From VRUE01 sp963824705 (GTDB lineage Bacteria; Actinomycetota; Thermoleophilia; Solirubrobacterales; 70-9), in NCBI GenBank assembly GCA_963824705.1, contig CAWGQE010000003.1, positions 2,433,028-2,497,027 of the forward strand: a stretch of 64,000 bases of DNA, given 5' to 3'. A model generated the notes under the pieces. That model had not been told where the DNA came from and searched no databases. It saw only the letters and a list, made by a program, of their open reading frames with translations. The position numbers and the translations under genes are program-made. Shown one piece after another: positions 33,248 through 41,199 of the stretch (position 1 is the first letter of the stretch; every line of letters begins with the position of its first letter).

Positions 33248-33702
33248 GCGCGGCGCTGCTGATCGCTGCCCAGGACCCGAAGGTCCACCTGACCTCGCAG
33301 ACCCGGATCCTCGCCGCGGTGATCGCGGTGGGCTTCATGTTGATGATCCTCGAGCTGATCCGCCGCGACCGCCTGCAGGAGCGCTTCAGCGTCGTCTGGT
33401 TCGTCGCGGGCCTTGGCATGCTCGCCGGAGCCATCTTCCCTGGCCTGCTGACGGGCGTCGCCGACCTGATGGGCGTCCGCGACACCAACGTCGCCCTCTT
33501 CTCGATCATCCTCCTCCTGCTGCTCGGCTTGGCGCTCAACTTCAGCGTGATCATGTCCCGCCAGGCCGCCCAGATAACGCGCCTGGCCCAGGAGCGAGCG
33601 CTGGAGCAGGCCCGCGAGCAGGCACGCTCAGCCGAGAACGGCACGCCGGGCAACGATGCGTCAGTGCGAGGGACTACGGCCGAGAATGATTTTGGCCGCT
33701 AG
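33244..33702 (+). CDS. DUF2304 membrane protein
   Basis: A 152-residue membrane protein with three predicted transmembrane helices (ILAAVIAVGFMLMILELI, FSVVWFVAGLGMLAGAIF, ALFSIILLLLLGLALNFSVI) and a cytoplasmic Arg/Glu/Ala helix tail. The RRDRLQERFSVVW segment is typical of DUF2304. It overlaps the glycosyltransferase stop by four bases and probably anchors or assists that enzyme. Its 3' end overlaps the convergent small membrane gene by 42 bases. Confidence 0.88.
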   Translation: MSAALLIAAQDPKVHLTSQTRILAAVIAVGFMLMILELIRRDRLQERFSVVWFVAGLGMLAGAIFPGLLTGVADLMGVRDTNVALFSIILLLLLGLALNFSVIMSRQAAQITRLAQERALEQAREQARSAENGTPGNDASVRGTTAENDFGR

Positions 33703-33861
33703 TACCAGCGACGAGCCCATGTAGGCGATTACACCCAACGAATAGATCAACATGATCGCGCTCGCCAGGCTCGTTGAAGGCTGAAACACGGCGAACACCA
33801 AGTCCAACACGCGAAAGCCGAGATAGAGCGCAACGCCCTTGAAGATGAATCCCCAGCCCAT
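33661..33861 (-). CDS. Small two-helix membrane protein
   Basis: A 66-residue frame, MGWGFIFKGVALYLGFRVLDL, with two hydrophobic segments (VALYLGFRVLDLVFAVF and IMLIYSLGVIAYMGSSLVLA) and a short basic tail. A GGAGG box precedes the ATG. No family is recognised. It overlaps the end of the convergent DUF2304 gene and follows a second small membrane frame. Confidence 0.6.
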   Translation of the reverse strand: MGWGFIFKGVALYLGFRVLDLVFAVFQPSTSLASAIMLIYSLGVIAYMGSSLVLAAKIILGRSPSH

Positions 33862-33904
33862 TCTCAGCCTCCTTCTGCGAGCAAATCGACTAAGACAAAA
33901 AGTA

Positions 33905-34099
33905 TCATAATGCCAACGCTACCCCCGCTCCCACCGCCGACCACCAGTTGAGCCGGTCCTCCGGCTTCCGAGCCAGAACTGCCCAAGATCGAAAGCAAAT
34001 GCCGCCGGCCGTGGCCATGACCGCAAAGGTTTCCGCAGCGCTCCGCCCCAGCTCGGCGAGCATGCCGATGGGCGGAGGTTCGAGGACGGCGAGCGACAT
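33905..34099 (-). CDS. Small membrane-associated protein
   Basis: A 64-residue frame beginning MSLAVLEPPPIGMLAELG and ending in a hydrophobic segment (WWSAVGAGVALAL). Composition is protein-like compared with the alternative frame in the same place, and the local base composition is less extreme than in shadow frames. No family recognised. It lies 43 bases upstream of the next small membrane gene. Confidence 0.45.
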   Translation of the reverse strand: MSLAVLEPPPIGMLAELGRSAAETFAVMATAGGICFRSWAVLARKPEDRLNWWSAVGAGVALAL

Positions 34100-34175
34100 G
34101 CCGCGACCGTAGGGGGCCGGGACGCACGCGTGGCGCGCAGAAAGTGACTTTTGCGTGTCGTCTTCGGAGAGGAAG

Positions 34176-35246
34176 TCAGCCGAGAACGGCGGCGAGCCTG
34201 AACGAGAGTGCCTCTAGGGCTAGCTCCTCGGAGACGTTCAAGTCGAGGCGGCGGCGGGTGTCCTGGACCAGCTCGGCGGCGCGGCGGGCGTTGTTCGGGT
34301 CGAGCCCGGCGGCTCGCGATTGAAGCTCGGCCAGGCGATCGCGGTTGTAGACGACGTCGGCGGCCCCCGAGGCGGTCGCCGCCAGGTCGCGGAACCAGGC
34401 GGCTACGAGGTTCAGGCCGAGGTCGAGCAGGTCGGTGCGGCGGCGGCGGCCGGCGCGTTTGGAGGCGTCGGCGATGTCGCGGGTCGAGCGTTTCATCCCG
34501 GCCTCTTTTTCCTCCTCAAGCGCCTCGCGAACGGCCGACTCCGCTTCCTCTCCGGCCCGCTCGGCGCTTTTGAGCATCGCGCTCCAGTCCATCGCTACCG
34601 CCTGCTCGCGGAGCTTGCGCCCCTGCTCGCCGAGGAGCAGGCGGGCCAGCTCCAGGTCGCCGGCGGAGAGGCGAGCCGCGGCGGCGATCTCCTCCGCATC
34701 CGCGGCCGGGGCGTCCTCGCGCAGCGCCGCTTCCACCGCCTCGGGCGGCAGGGGCGCGAAGTCGACCGGCTGACAACGCGAGGCGATCGTCTCCAGCAAC
34801 GCCGCCGGCTCGGCGGTGAGCAGGATCAGGTGGACGAACTCGGGCGGCTCCTCCAGCGTCTTCAGCATCGCGTTCTGACTCTCGTCCCGCATCGCCTCCG
34901 CCGCCTCGATCACGAAGACCCGCTTGCCGCCTTCATAAGGCCGGTAGGCCGAAGCCCGGATCACCTGCTCCCGCACCTCCTCAACCATGTGCTGCGCCCC
35001 CTTGGGAGCCAACCAAACAAGGTCAGGATGCGGCGACGGATCAAGCAAGGCCCGCCGCCGCGCATCTCCAGCATCCTCAGCAGCACTCGCCAGAATCTCA
35101 GCAGCAAAAGCCCTGGCCAGCTCCCGCTTCCCGGCGCCCCGCGGACCTCGGAATAGATACGCATGCGAAGGCCCGCTCTTCAGCGCCGCGGACAGCGCCA
35201 TTTCGGCCCGGGGCTGATGGGCGGCCTTCTCGGCAAACACAGTCAT
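34176..35246 (-). CDS. holB: DNA polymerase III delta-prime subunit
   Basis: A 356-residue clamp-loader AAA+ protein. The degenerate P-loop is FRGPRGAGKRELARAFA, followed by RVFVIEAAEAMRDESQNAMLKTLEEPPEFVHLILLT and the sensor-1 region IASRCQPVDF, all diagnostic of DnaX/HolB proteins. The zinc-binding Cys of DnaX are absent, as expected for delta-prime. The carboxy-terminal collar domain is helical. It completes the conserved actinobacterial order topA-tmk-holB. A strong hairpin separates it from tmk. Confidence 0.9.
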   Translation of the reverse strand: MTVFAEKAAHQPRAEMALSAALKSGPSHAYLFRGPRGAGKRELARAFAAEILASAAEDAGDARRRALLDPSPHPDLVWLAPKGAQHMVEEVREQVIRASAYRPYEGGKRVFVIEAAEAMRDESQNAMLKTLEEPPEFVHLILLTAEPAALLETIASRCQPVDFAPLPPEAVEAALREDAPAADAEEIAAAARLSAGDLELARLLLGEQGRKLREQAVAMDWSAMLKSAERAGEEAESAVREALEEEKEAGMKRSTRDIADASKRAGRRRRTDLLDLGLNLVAAWFRDLAATASGAADVVYNRDRLAELQSRAAGLDPNNARRAAELVQDTRRRLDLNVSEELALEALSFRLAAVLG

Positions 35247-35266
35247 GCGTCCCTCCCGCGGGTGGC

Positions 35267-35320
35267 GTGGGGGAAGGGGGGGTTCGGACGGGTGAGTCCG
35301 CTAACCCCCCCTTCCCCCAC
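35267..35320. repeat. 18-bp perfect inverted repeat between tmk and holB
   Basis: Arms at 35267-35284 and 35303-35320 are exact complements (GTGGGGGAAGGGGGGGTT and its complement). The loop folds further as CGGAC-GGGTGA-GTCCG, making nearly 23 paired bases. It lies 29 bases after the tmk stop and 20 bases before the holB start, so it would separate or attenuate transcription within an otherwise continuous operon. Confidence 0.8.
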
Positions 35321-35349
35321 GACAGGACCCGCGGCCGAAAGCATGGTCC

Positions 35350-35937
35350 CTAGCGGCGAGATTCGACCGCCTCCATAACCCGCGCATGAACCTCCTCGAC
35401 CGACCCCTCGGCATCGATGACGACAACCCGGTCCGAGGCGATCTGGGCGATCTCGTCATAGGCCTCGGCGACGGCGCGCTGCAGCTCCAACCCCTCGGCC
35501 TCAAAGCGATCCTCGCCCGCGGCCCTGCCCAACCCCACCTCGGGATCGACCCGCAGATACAGCGTCAGATCGGGCCAGAGGCCGTCGATCGTCGTGTCGA
35601 CGAGCGAGAGCACGTAGCTGGTGCCGAGCCCGCGGGCGCCGCCCTGGTAGGCGACGCTGGAATCGGCGAAGCGGTCGGCGACGACGGTGCCGCCGCCCTC
35701 CAGGGCCGGCCGCACGACGCGGCTGAGCAGGTCGGCCCGCGCCGCCGAGAAGAGCAGCAGCTCGGCGAAGGCGTCGAGCTCAAGCGCCGGGTCGGCGAGT
35801 AGCTCGCGAATCCGCTCCGCGGCGTCGGTCCCCCCCGGCTCGCGGATCTCCACGGTGTCCGGCCCGAGCTCCGCGGCGAGCAGGCCGGCCTGGGTGCTCT
35901 TCCCGGAGCCATCGACACCCTCCAGGGAGATGAACAA
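35350..35937 (-). CDS. tmk: Thymidylate kinase
   Basis: A 195-residue dTMP kinase. The P-loop is EGVDGSGKSTQAG, the DRX-type motif is VADRFADSSVAYQGGARGLG, and the lid and carboxy-terminal IDAEGSVEEVHARV are present. No ATG or GTG opens the frame near the P-loop; the TTG at 35937 (MFISLEGVDG if initiated there) is 11 bases after the topA stop and is the likely start. It makes dTDP for DNA synthesis. Confidence 0.93.
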   Translation of the reverse strand: MFISLEGVDGSGKSTQAGLLAAELGPDTVEIREPGGTDAAERIRELLADPALELDAFAELLLFSAARADLLSRVVRPALEGGGTVVADRFADSSVAYQGGARGLGTSYVLSLVDTTIDGLWPDLTLYLRVDPEVGLGRAAGEDRFEAEGLELQRAVAEAYDEIAQIASDRVVVIDAEGSVEEVHARVMEAVESRR

Positions 35938-35948
35938 CGCCGCGGGCC

Positions 35949-38225
35949 TCAGCCTTTGGCCGCGGCTTTGGCGCGTTTGCGGCCCCGCGTGGCGGTGTCC
36001 GCTTTGGACGCTTTGACTTTCGCTTTTTTCGCGGGAGCGTCCTCGTCGCCTTTGACCGGCGGCTTCTTTTCCATCGCTTTTTTGGCCGCTTTCGCCGCTT
36101 CGCGCTCGGCGCGGCGTTTCTTCATCTCCTGCATCGACTCGCAATCGTCGTTGAGGCAGAGATTCCAGGGGCGGCCGCGGAAGGGGACGACTTTGAGTCG
36201 TGGCGTCTCGCCGCAGACCGAGCAGCGGTCTTCCAGCTTGAAGACGTCGCCGCGCTGGGGCAACGGGAAGGTCTGGTCGCAGGACTCGGGGTCGTCGAGC
36301 GTCCACCCAGTGCATCCCACAAACCTTTTCCCTGACTTTTTCGCCCGGATGATGCGCAGCATGTGGGGGGAGCCGTCCTCCTTCTTGCGGCCCGCTTCTT
36401 CGCAGACTTTGCAAGGGCCGAGGATGCGGTCCTCGTCCATCCCTTTCCAGATGACTTTGGCAAGGTCCTCGCGACTGCCGTCGATCTCGGTCCAGGTCTT
36501 GTGCAGCAGGTCGCGACTCTCGCCGACGACGGCGCCCTTGGTCATCTCGCCACCGGCGATGCGGTCCATCTCCGCCTCCAGCTGGGCGGTCATCTCCGGC
36601 GTCGCCATCGCCGGCACGTAGTTCTTGAAAGCCTCGTAGAGGGCGATCCCGGTCTCCGAGGGGACCGGGGGGTTGCCGTAGACGTAGCCGCGATCGAAGA
36701 GCTTCTGGATGATGTCGGCCCGGGTCGCCTTGGTGCCGAGCCCGCGCTCCTCCATCAGCTCGATCAGTTTGGCCTGCGAGATCCGCGACGGGGGCTGGGT
36801 CTCCTTGTCGACGATCCACGGCTGGCCGTCGAGGGCGAGGCTCTGGCCCTCCTTCAGCGCCGGGATCTCCTCGTCGGAAGAGCGGGCGTAGGTGTAAATG
36901 CCGGCGTAGCCGGGGTCGACGACGACGGAGCCGCGGACGAAGTAGGTCTCCGAGCCGGCCTCGATGTCGGCCCGGGTCGACTCGGTGATCATCGGCGGGC
37001 TGAAGGTGGCGAGGAAGCGACGCACGACCAGTTCGTAGACGCGTTTCTTCGGGCCCTCGAGGGCGCCGGGATGGATCGCCTGGGTCGGGTAGATCGGCGG
37101 GTGGTCGGTCGTCTCTTTTTTGCCGCGGGTCGGCTTCAGCTCGCCGTCGAGCAGGCCGGACGCGGCCGAGAACTCCTTGACCTTGACCAGCGAGGTGACC
37201 AGCTCGCGCAACGGCAGCGAAGCCGGGTAGACCGTGTTGTCGGTACGCGGGTAGGAGATGAAGCCGTCCATATAGAGGTCCTCGGCGATCCGCATCGCGC
37301 TGGCGGGGGTGATGCCGAGACGGCTGGAGGCATCGGTGCTGAAGGCGGTGGTGTTGTAGGGCGTCGGCGGTTTGCGCGTGTTCTTGCGGGCGGTGACCGC
37401 TTTGACGACGCCGGGCCCCTGGGTGCCGGCGAAGGCAGCGTCGGCCTCCGCTTTGTCCCAGAACTTGTCGACGTTGTGGTGCGTCTCGAAGGTCCCGTCG
37501 GGGTGCTCGAACTTGGCGAACAGCTCCCAGAACGGTTTGGCGACGTGGGCGCGACGCTCCATCTCGCGCTCGACGATCAGGCCCAGGGTCGGGCTCTGGA
37601 CGCGGCCGACCGAGAGGAAGTTGGAGCCGAAGCGGCGGCTGGCGAGCGAGACCGCGCGGGTCAGGGTCGCGCCCCAGAGCAGGTCGATGTCCTGGCGCGC
37701 GGCACCCGCGTTGGCCAGCGGGTAGGAGAGCTCGTCGAGCTCGTTGAAGGCGCGCTCGATCTCTTCCTTGGTCAGCGCCGAGTAGCGGGCGCGCTTGATC
37801 CGCAGGGTGCCGGCGTCGGCTTCCTCGCGGGTGCCGAGCTCCGGATTGGCGTCGAGCATCTCTTGCAGCGCCTCCAGCCCGATCAACTCGCCCTCGCGGT
37901 CGAAGTCGGTCGCGATCACCAGCTCATCCGCCTCTTTGGCGACTTTCTTGATCGCTTTGACGACGTTTTTGTCGGTCGGTTCCTTGATCAGCTCGGCGTC
38001 GATCAAGTCGTGCAGGTCCGTCTTCTGCCAGTTCGAGTAGCCCTCGGGGAAGGCGGGGCCGAGCACGTGGCCCTTGAGCCCGATCGTCATCTGCTCGACC
38101 CCGTCGGAGTCGGTCCAGGTGTAGAACGGGACTTTGAAGGTTTTGTCCGCCTTCGCCTCGTTGCGGCCGAGGATGTCGGCGATCTTCTTGGCGCTGTTGT
38201 TCTTCTCGGTGACTATCAGTCGCAT
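35949..38225 (-). CDS. topA: DNA topoisomerase I, type IA, archaeal-like
   Basis: A 758-residue type IA topoisomerase. The TOPRIM domain opens with MRLIVTEKNNSAKKIADILG and has the acidic motif ATDFDREGELIGLEAL. The catalytic Tyr is in FISYPRTDNTVYP. The carboxy terminus has Cys pairs (CKVCEEAG, VGCTGW, CSVCGETPR, CLNDDCESM) and a Lys/Ala-rich tail. The opening EKNNSAKKIA, the GLKGHVLGPAFPEGYSNW segment and the RTDNTVYP context resemble archaeal TopA rather than usual bacterial TopA (which opens VIVESPAKAKTI). It nonetheless occupies the normal actinobacterial slot beside tmk and holB. It relaxes negative supercoils. Confidence 0.92.
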   Translation of the reverse strand: MRLIVTEKNNSAKKIADILGRNEAKADKTFKVPFYTWTDSDGVEQMTIGLKGHVLGPAFPEGYSNWQKTDLHDLIDAELIKEPTDKNVVKAIKKVAKEADELVIATDFDREGELIGLEALQEMLDANPELGTREEADAGTLRIKRARYSALTKEEIERAFNELDELSYPLANAGAARQDIDLLWGATLTRAVSLASRRFGSNFLSVGRVQSPTLGLIVEREMERRAHVAKPFWELFAKFEHPDGTFETHHNVDKFWDKAEADAAFAGTQGPGVVKAVTARKNTRKPPTPYNTTAFSTDASSRLGITPASAMRIAEDLYMDGFISYPRTDNTVYPASLPLRELVTSLVKVKEFSAASGLLDGELKPTRGKKETTDHPPIYPTQAIHPGALEGPKKRVYELVVRRFLATFSPPMITESTRADIEAGSETYFVRGSVVVDPGYAGIYTYARSSDEEIPALKEGQSLALDGQPWIVDKETQPPSRISQAKLIELMEERGLGTKATRADIIQKLFDRGYVYGNPPVPSETGIALYEAFKNYVPAMATPEMTAQLEAEMDRIAGGEMTKGAVVGESRDLLHKTWTEIDGSREDLAKVIWKGMDEDRILGPCKVCEEAGRKKEDGSPHMLRIIRAKKSGKRFVGCTGWTLDDPESCDQTFPLPQRGDVFKLEDRCSVCGETPRLKVVPFRGRPWNLCLNDDCESMQEMKKRRAEREAAKAAKKAMEKKPPVKGDEDAPAKKAKVKASKADTATRGRKRAKAAAKG

Positions 38226-38302
38226 GGGGCGGCGAGGGTAGCAGGGGCGTTCGGCGACCCCTACCGGGCCGCCTGTCGCCGATCCCCGTAGGATCGGCGC
38301 GC

Positions 38303-39235
38303 ATGAAGGCACTTGTCACCGGCGGCGCTGGCTTCATCGGCTCAAACCTGGTCGACGCGCTGCTCGCGCGCGGCGACTCGGTGACCGTGGTCGACAACCT
38401 CTCCACCGGCAGGCGCGAGAATCTCGACGGGGCGCTGGTGGCTGAGGCCGAGCTGGCCGAGCTCGACATTCGCGAGGCGGAGGCGCTGGCCGGGCTGGTC
38501 GCGTCGGCACAGCCGGAGGTCGTCTTCCACCTGGCCGCCCAGATCGACGTCCGCAAATCCCTCGCCGACCCCGCCTTCGACGCCTCGATCAACGTCGGCG
38601 GAACCGCCAACCTGCTCGACGCGATGCGGGCCGCGGAAACCCCGCGGATCGTCTTCGTCTCCACCGGTGGGGCGATCTACGGCGAGGGCGAGGGCAAGCG
38701 GCTGCCGCTCGACGAGAGCGCGCCGATCGAACCCTTCTCCGCCTACGGCCAGAGCAAGTTCGCCGCCGAGGGCTACCTGGCGCTCTACGAAAGGCTCTAC
38801 GACATCTCCGGCGTCAGCCTGCGGCTGGGCAACGTCTACGGGCCGCGCCAGGACCCACTCGGCGAGGCCGGCGTGATCGCGATCTTTTGCGGAAAGCTGC
38901 GAGCCGGCGAACGGCCGACCGTGTTCGGCGACGGTACCCAGACCCGCGACTACATATATGTGGGCGACGTGGTCGCGGCGGCGCTAGCGGCAGCGGAGTC
39001 GGCCGCGACCGGGCCGATCAACCTCGGCAGCGGGATCGAGACCGACGTGCTGACCCTGGCCAGGCAGCTAGCCGAGATCGACGGCAACGAGAGCTTCGAG
39101 CCCGAGCTCGCCCCCCCTCGCGCCGGCGAGGTGCAGCGGATCGCGCTCGACGCAAGCCGCGCGGAGCGAGAGCTGGGCTGGCGGGCGACGACCAGCGTCG
39201 CCGACGGCCTGCGCCTAACCCTGGCCTCGATCTAA
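38303..39235 (+). CDS. NAD-dependent sugar-nucleotide epimerase (GalE-like)
   Basis: A 310-residue extended short-chain dehydrogenase. The NAD loop is VTGGAGFIGSNLVDALLARG, followed by FHLAAQIDVRKS, the catalytic Ser/Thr at STGGAIYGEGE and the YGQSKFAAE (YxxxK) motif. The sequence suits UDP-glucose/UDP-GlcNAc 4-epimerases or related NDP-sugar epimerases; exact substrate unknown. It is divergent from topA. A long hairpin follows the stop. Confidence 0.9.
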   Translation: MKALVTGGAGFIGSNLVDALLARGDSVTVVDNLSTGRRENLDGALVAEAELAELDIREAEALAGLVASAQPEVVFHLAAQIDVRKSLADPAFDASINVGGTANLLDAMRAAETPRIVFVSTGGAIYGEGEGKRLPLDESAPIEPFSAYGQSKFAAEGYLALYERLYDISGVSLRLGNVYGPRQDPLGEAGVIAIFCGKLRAGERPTVFGDGTQTRDYIYVGDVVAAALAAAESAATGPINLGSGIETDVLTLARQLAEIDGNESFEPELAPPRAGEVQRIALDASRAERELGWRATTSVADGLRLTLASI

Positions 39236-39289
39236 CCGCCGAGTGGTCGATTGACCCACGGATATGGTGGTCAATCGACCACTCGGCGG
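39236..39289. repeat. 21-bp perfect inverted repeat after the epimerase
   Basis: Arms 39236-39256 and 39269-39289 are exact complements with a 12-base loop. The left arm starts immediately after the epimerase TAA and includes GAGTGGTCGATTGACC. There is no T-run. It lies between two genes in the same direction and would isolate the siroheme gene from upstream transcription. Confidence 0.85.
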
Positions 39290-39308
39290 GGTCACTAGTC
39301 TTTTATCG

Positions 39309-40061
39309 ATGCCAGCCCAGGCCTACGCCGGCAAGGAGTGCGTCTGCCAGCTCCGCAGGGGGATCTGCGATCAGTCGTGCGTGCGCGACATGCTCGAGAC
39401 CCCCTTCTACATCGCCTGCTTGAAACTGAAGGGGCGGCGCTGCCTGGTGATCGGCGGCGGCGACATCGGCCTCGAGAAGGTCGAGGGCCTGCTCGCCTGC
39501 GACGCCGACGTAACCCTGATCGCGCCAGTTGCCCACCCCGAGCTGGAGTCCCTGGCGGCGGAGGGCTCGATCGAGTGGGAGAAGCGCGCCTACGCCGGCG
39601 CCGCGGACCTCGAGGGCGCCTTCATGGCGATCGCCTGCACCGACGACACCGACGTCAACATCGCCGTCTTCGACGATGCCGAGAAGCGGGCGATGCTGGT
39701 CAACATCGTCGACGTGCCGCCGCTCTGCAACTTCATCCTGCCGGCGATCGTCCGCACCGGCCCGCTGGCGATCGCGATCTCCACCGCCGGTGCCTCGCCC
39801 GCGCTGGCGAAGCGGATGAAGCGCGAGGTCGCCGAGCTGTTCGGCGAGGAGTACGCGCGCCTGGCCGTGATCCTCAACGATGCCCGCGGCTGGGCCAAGG
39901 GAACGCTGCCGACCTACCAGGACCGCAAGGAGTTCTTCGAGGGAATCGTCAACGGCGATCCCGACCCGGTCGCGTTGCTGCGCGAGGGCCAGGAGACGCA
40001 GGTCTTGGCGCTGATCGAGGCGGCGAAGGAGCGCGCCGCCTCAGCCCTGGCCGCAGGCTGA
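39309..40061 (+). CDS. Precorrin-2 dehydrogenase/sirohydrochlorin ferrochelatase-like
   Basis: A Met8/CysG-N-type protein of 250 residues (ATG 39309) or 223 (ATG 39390). The NAD site is CLVIGGGDIGLEKVEGLLACDADVT, followed by VNIVDVPPLCNFILPAIV and ISTAGASPALAKRMKRE, as in siroheme synthase amino-terminal domains. It oxidises precorrin-2 and may insert Fe to give siroheme, the cofactor of the sulfite reductase at 27 kb. The longer form adds a Cys-rich leader (ECVCQLRRGICDQSC) not usual in the family. Neither start has a clear ribosome binding site. The 3' end overlaps the convergent marR by 21 bases. Confidence 0.88.
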   Translation: MPAQAYAGKECVCQLRRGICDQSCVRDMLETPFYIACLKLKGRRCLVIGGGDIGLEKVEGLLACDADVTLIAPVAHPELESLAAEGSIEWEKRAYAGAADLEGAFMAIACTDDTDVNIAVFDDAEKRAMLVNIVDVPPLCNFILPAIVRTGPLAIAISTAGASPALAKRMKREVAELFGEEYARLAVILNDARGWAKGTLPTYQDRKEFFEGIVNGDPDPVALLREGQETQVLALIEAAKERAASALAAG

Positions 40062-40529
40062 GACCCTCACACGCTCCAGCGTGTCGCGCAGGCCCTCCGC
40101 CTCGGCGACGCTGAGCTTGGCGGAGAAAGCGCTGCGCAGCTCGGCGATCACGACCGGGCGCATCTCTTCGAGCATCTCTTCGCCGGCCGGCAGCAGCGTC
40201 GCGTAGCTCACCCGGCGATCGGTCTCGCAGAAGGTCCGCTCCATCAGGCCCGCCTTGATCAGCCGGTCGACCAGCTTGGTCAGGCCGCCGCGGGTGATCA
40301 CCAGCGATTCGGCCAATTCCCCCATCTTCAACCGCTGCTCGGGAGCATCGGCGACGGTCGCCAGAACCTCATACCAGGGGAGCGGCGGCAGGTCGCCGGC
40401 CGCCAGCGCCTCCTGGAGGCGCTGGACGATCGCGGAATGCGTGCGCGTCAGCGCCCCCCAGGCGTCGCCATGGGGGCTGCCCGTGCAGCGTGGGGTCCCG
40501 GCCTCGACGGTTGCGCTCGCCTCGTTCAT
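40041..40529 (-). CDS. MarR-family transcriptional regulator
   Basis: A 162-residue MarR protein: amino-terminal helix, winged HTH (RLKMGELAESLVITRGGLTKLVDRLIKAGLMERTF then DRRVSYATLLPAGEEML). A 30-residue amino-terminal extension contains one Cys, with others at CETD and near the end (SACGQG), so thiol sensing is possible. It is divergent from yceI; the dyad over the yceI -35 element points to direct repression of both. Confidence 0.88.
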   Translation of the reverse strand: MNEASATVEAGTPRCTGSPHGDAWGALTRTHSAIVQRLQEALAAGDLPPLPWYEVLATVADAPEQRLKMGELAESLVITRGGLTKLVDRLIKAGLMERTFCETDRRVSYATLLPAGEEMLEEMRPVVIAELRSAFSAKLSVAEAEGLRDTLERVRVSACGQG

Positions 40530-40551
40530 GGACCCATGATCCCAGAGTAAC

Positions 40552-40595
40552 CTTGTCTAGTCAATAGTTGACAAGCTAACAACTTCTGCTATGAT
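40552..40595 (+). promoter_or_regulatory. yceI promoter with overlapping MarR-type dyad
   Basis: The -35 TTGACA (40568-40573), a 16-base spacer and the -10 TATGAT (40590-40595) form a near-consensus promoter, rare in this GC-rich segment. The dyad CTTGTC (40552-40557) ... GACAAG (40570-40575) covers the -35 element. Binding there would block yceI transcription and lie in the marR leader. Confidence 0.7.
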
Positions 40596-40645
40596 TGTTT
40601 CTGCGGCAACAGTTTATAAGACAATCACTTTAGAGAGGACTAGCG

Positions 40646-41197
40646 ATGAGCACCCAGGCAATTCAGCAGCAGATCCCGGCTGGCACTTACGTAGTCGACC
40701 CAGTCCATTCCTCGATCGGCTTTGCCGTCGTCCACAACGGCGTCTCGACCTTCCGCAGCGGCTTCGGCGCTTACGAGGCACGGCTCAGCGGCGGCGAGAA
40801 CCCGCAGCTGAAGGGCAGCGTCGAGGTGGACAGCATCCAGATCGACGAGCCGAACCTGAAGGGCCACCTCCTCTCCCCCGAGTTCTTCGACGCCGAGCGC
40901 TACCCGCAGCTGCGCTTCGAGTCGAGCGCCCTCGAGGTCGGCGAGGACGGCACGGCCACCATCCGCGGTGAGCTGGAGATCCGCGGCGAGAAGCGCGAGG
41001 TCGAGACCAACGGCCGCTTCGTGTCACTGGGGTCCGATCTCGCCGGGCAGGCCCGGGTCGGGCTCTCGTTCGAGACCAGCGTCGACCGCAGAAGCTTCGG
41101 CCTCGACTGGCAGGCAGAGCTGCCGAGCGGCGGCGAGGTGCTCGATTACGAGGTGACCATCGCGGTCGAGCTGGAGCTGGTCGAGGAGGCCGAGTAA
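40646..41197 (+). CDS. YceI-family lipocalin-like protein
   Basis: A 183-residue YceI protein (WDxxHSxxxFxV-type start: YVVDPVHSSIGFAVVHNGVST), with EVDSIQIDEPNLKGHLLSPEFFDAERYPQLRF and GLSFETSVDRRSFGLDW. The fold binds polyisoprenoids or amphiphiles. No signal peptide is visible, so this member is cytoplasmic. A GAGAGGA box precedes the ATG. It is followed within 2 bases by a flavin reductase gene, suggesting joint action in a MarR-controlled stress response. Confidence 0.92.
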   Translation: MSTQAIQQQIPAGTYVVDPVHSSIGFAVVHNGVSTFRSGFGAYEARLSGGENPQLKGSVEVDSIQIDEPNLKGHLLSPEFFDAERYPQLRFESSALEVGEDGTATIRGELEIRGEKREVETNGRFVSLGSDLAGQARVGLSFETSVDRRSFGLDWQAELPSGGEVLDYEVTIAVELELVEEAE

Positions 41198-41199
41198 CG

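Noticed and set aside
36363..38291. 642-codon plus-strand frame opposite topA
   Set aside because: It is antisense to a fully supported topoisomerase gene and has no recognisable protein features; GC-rich genomes open such frames by chance.
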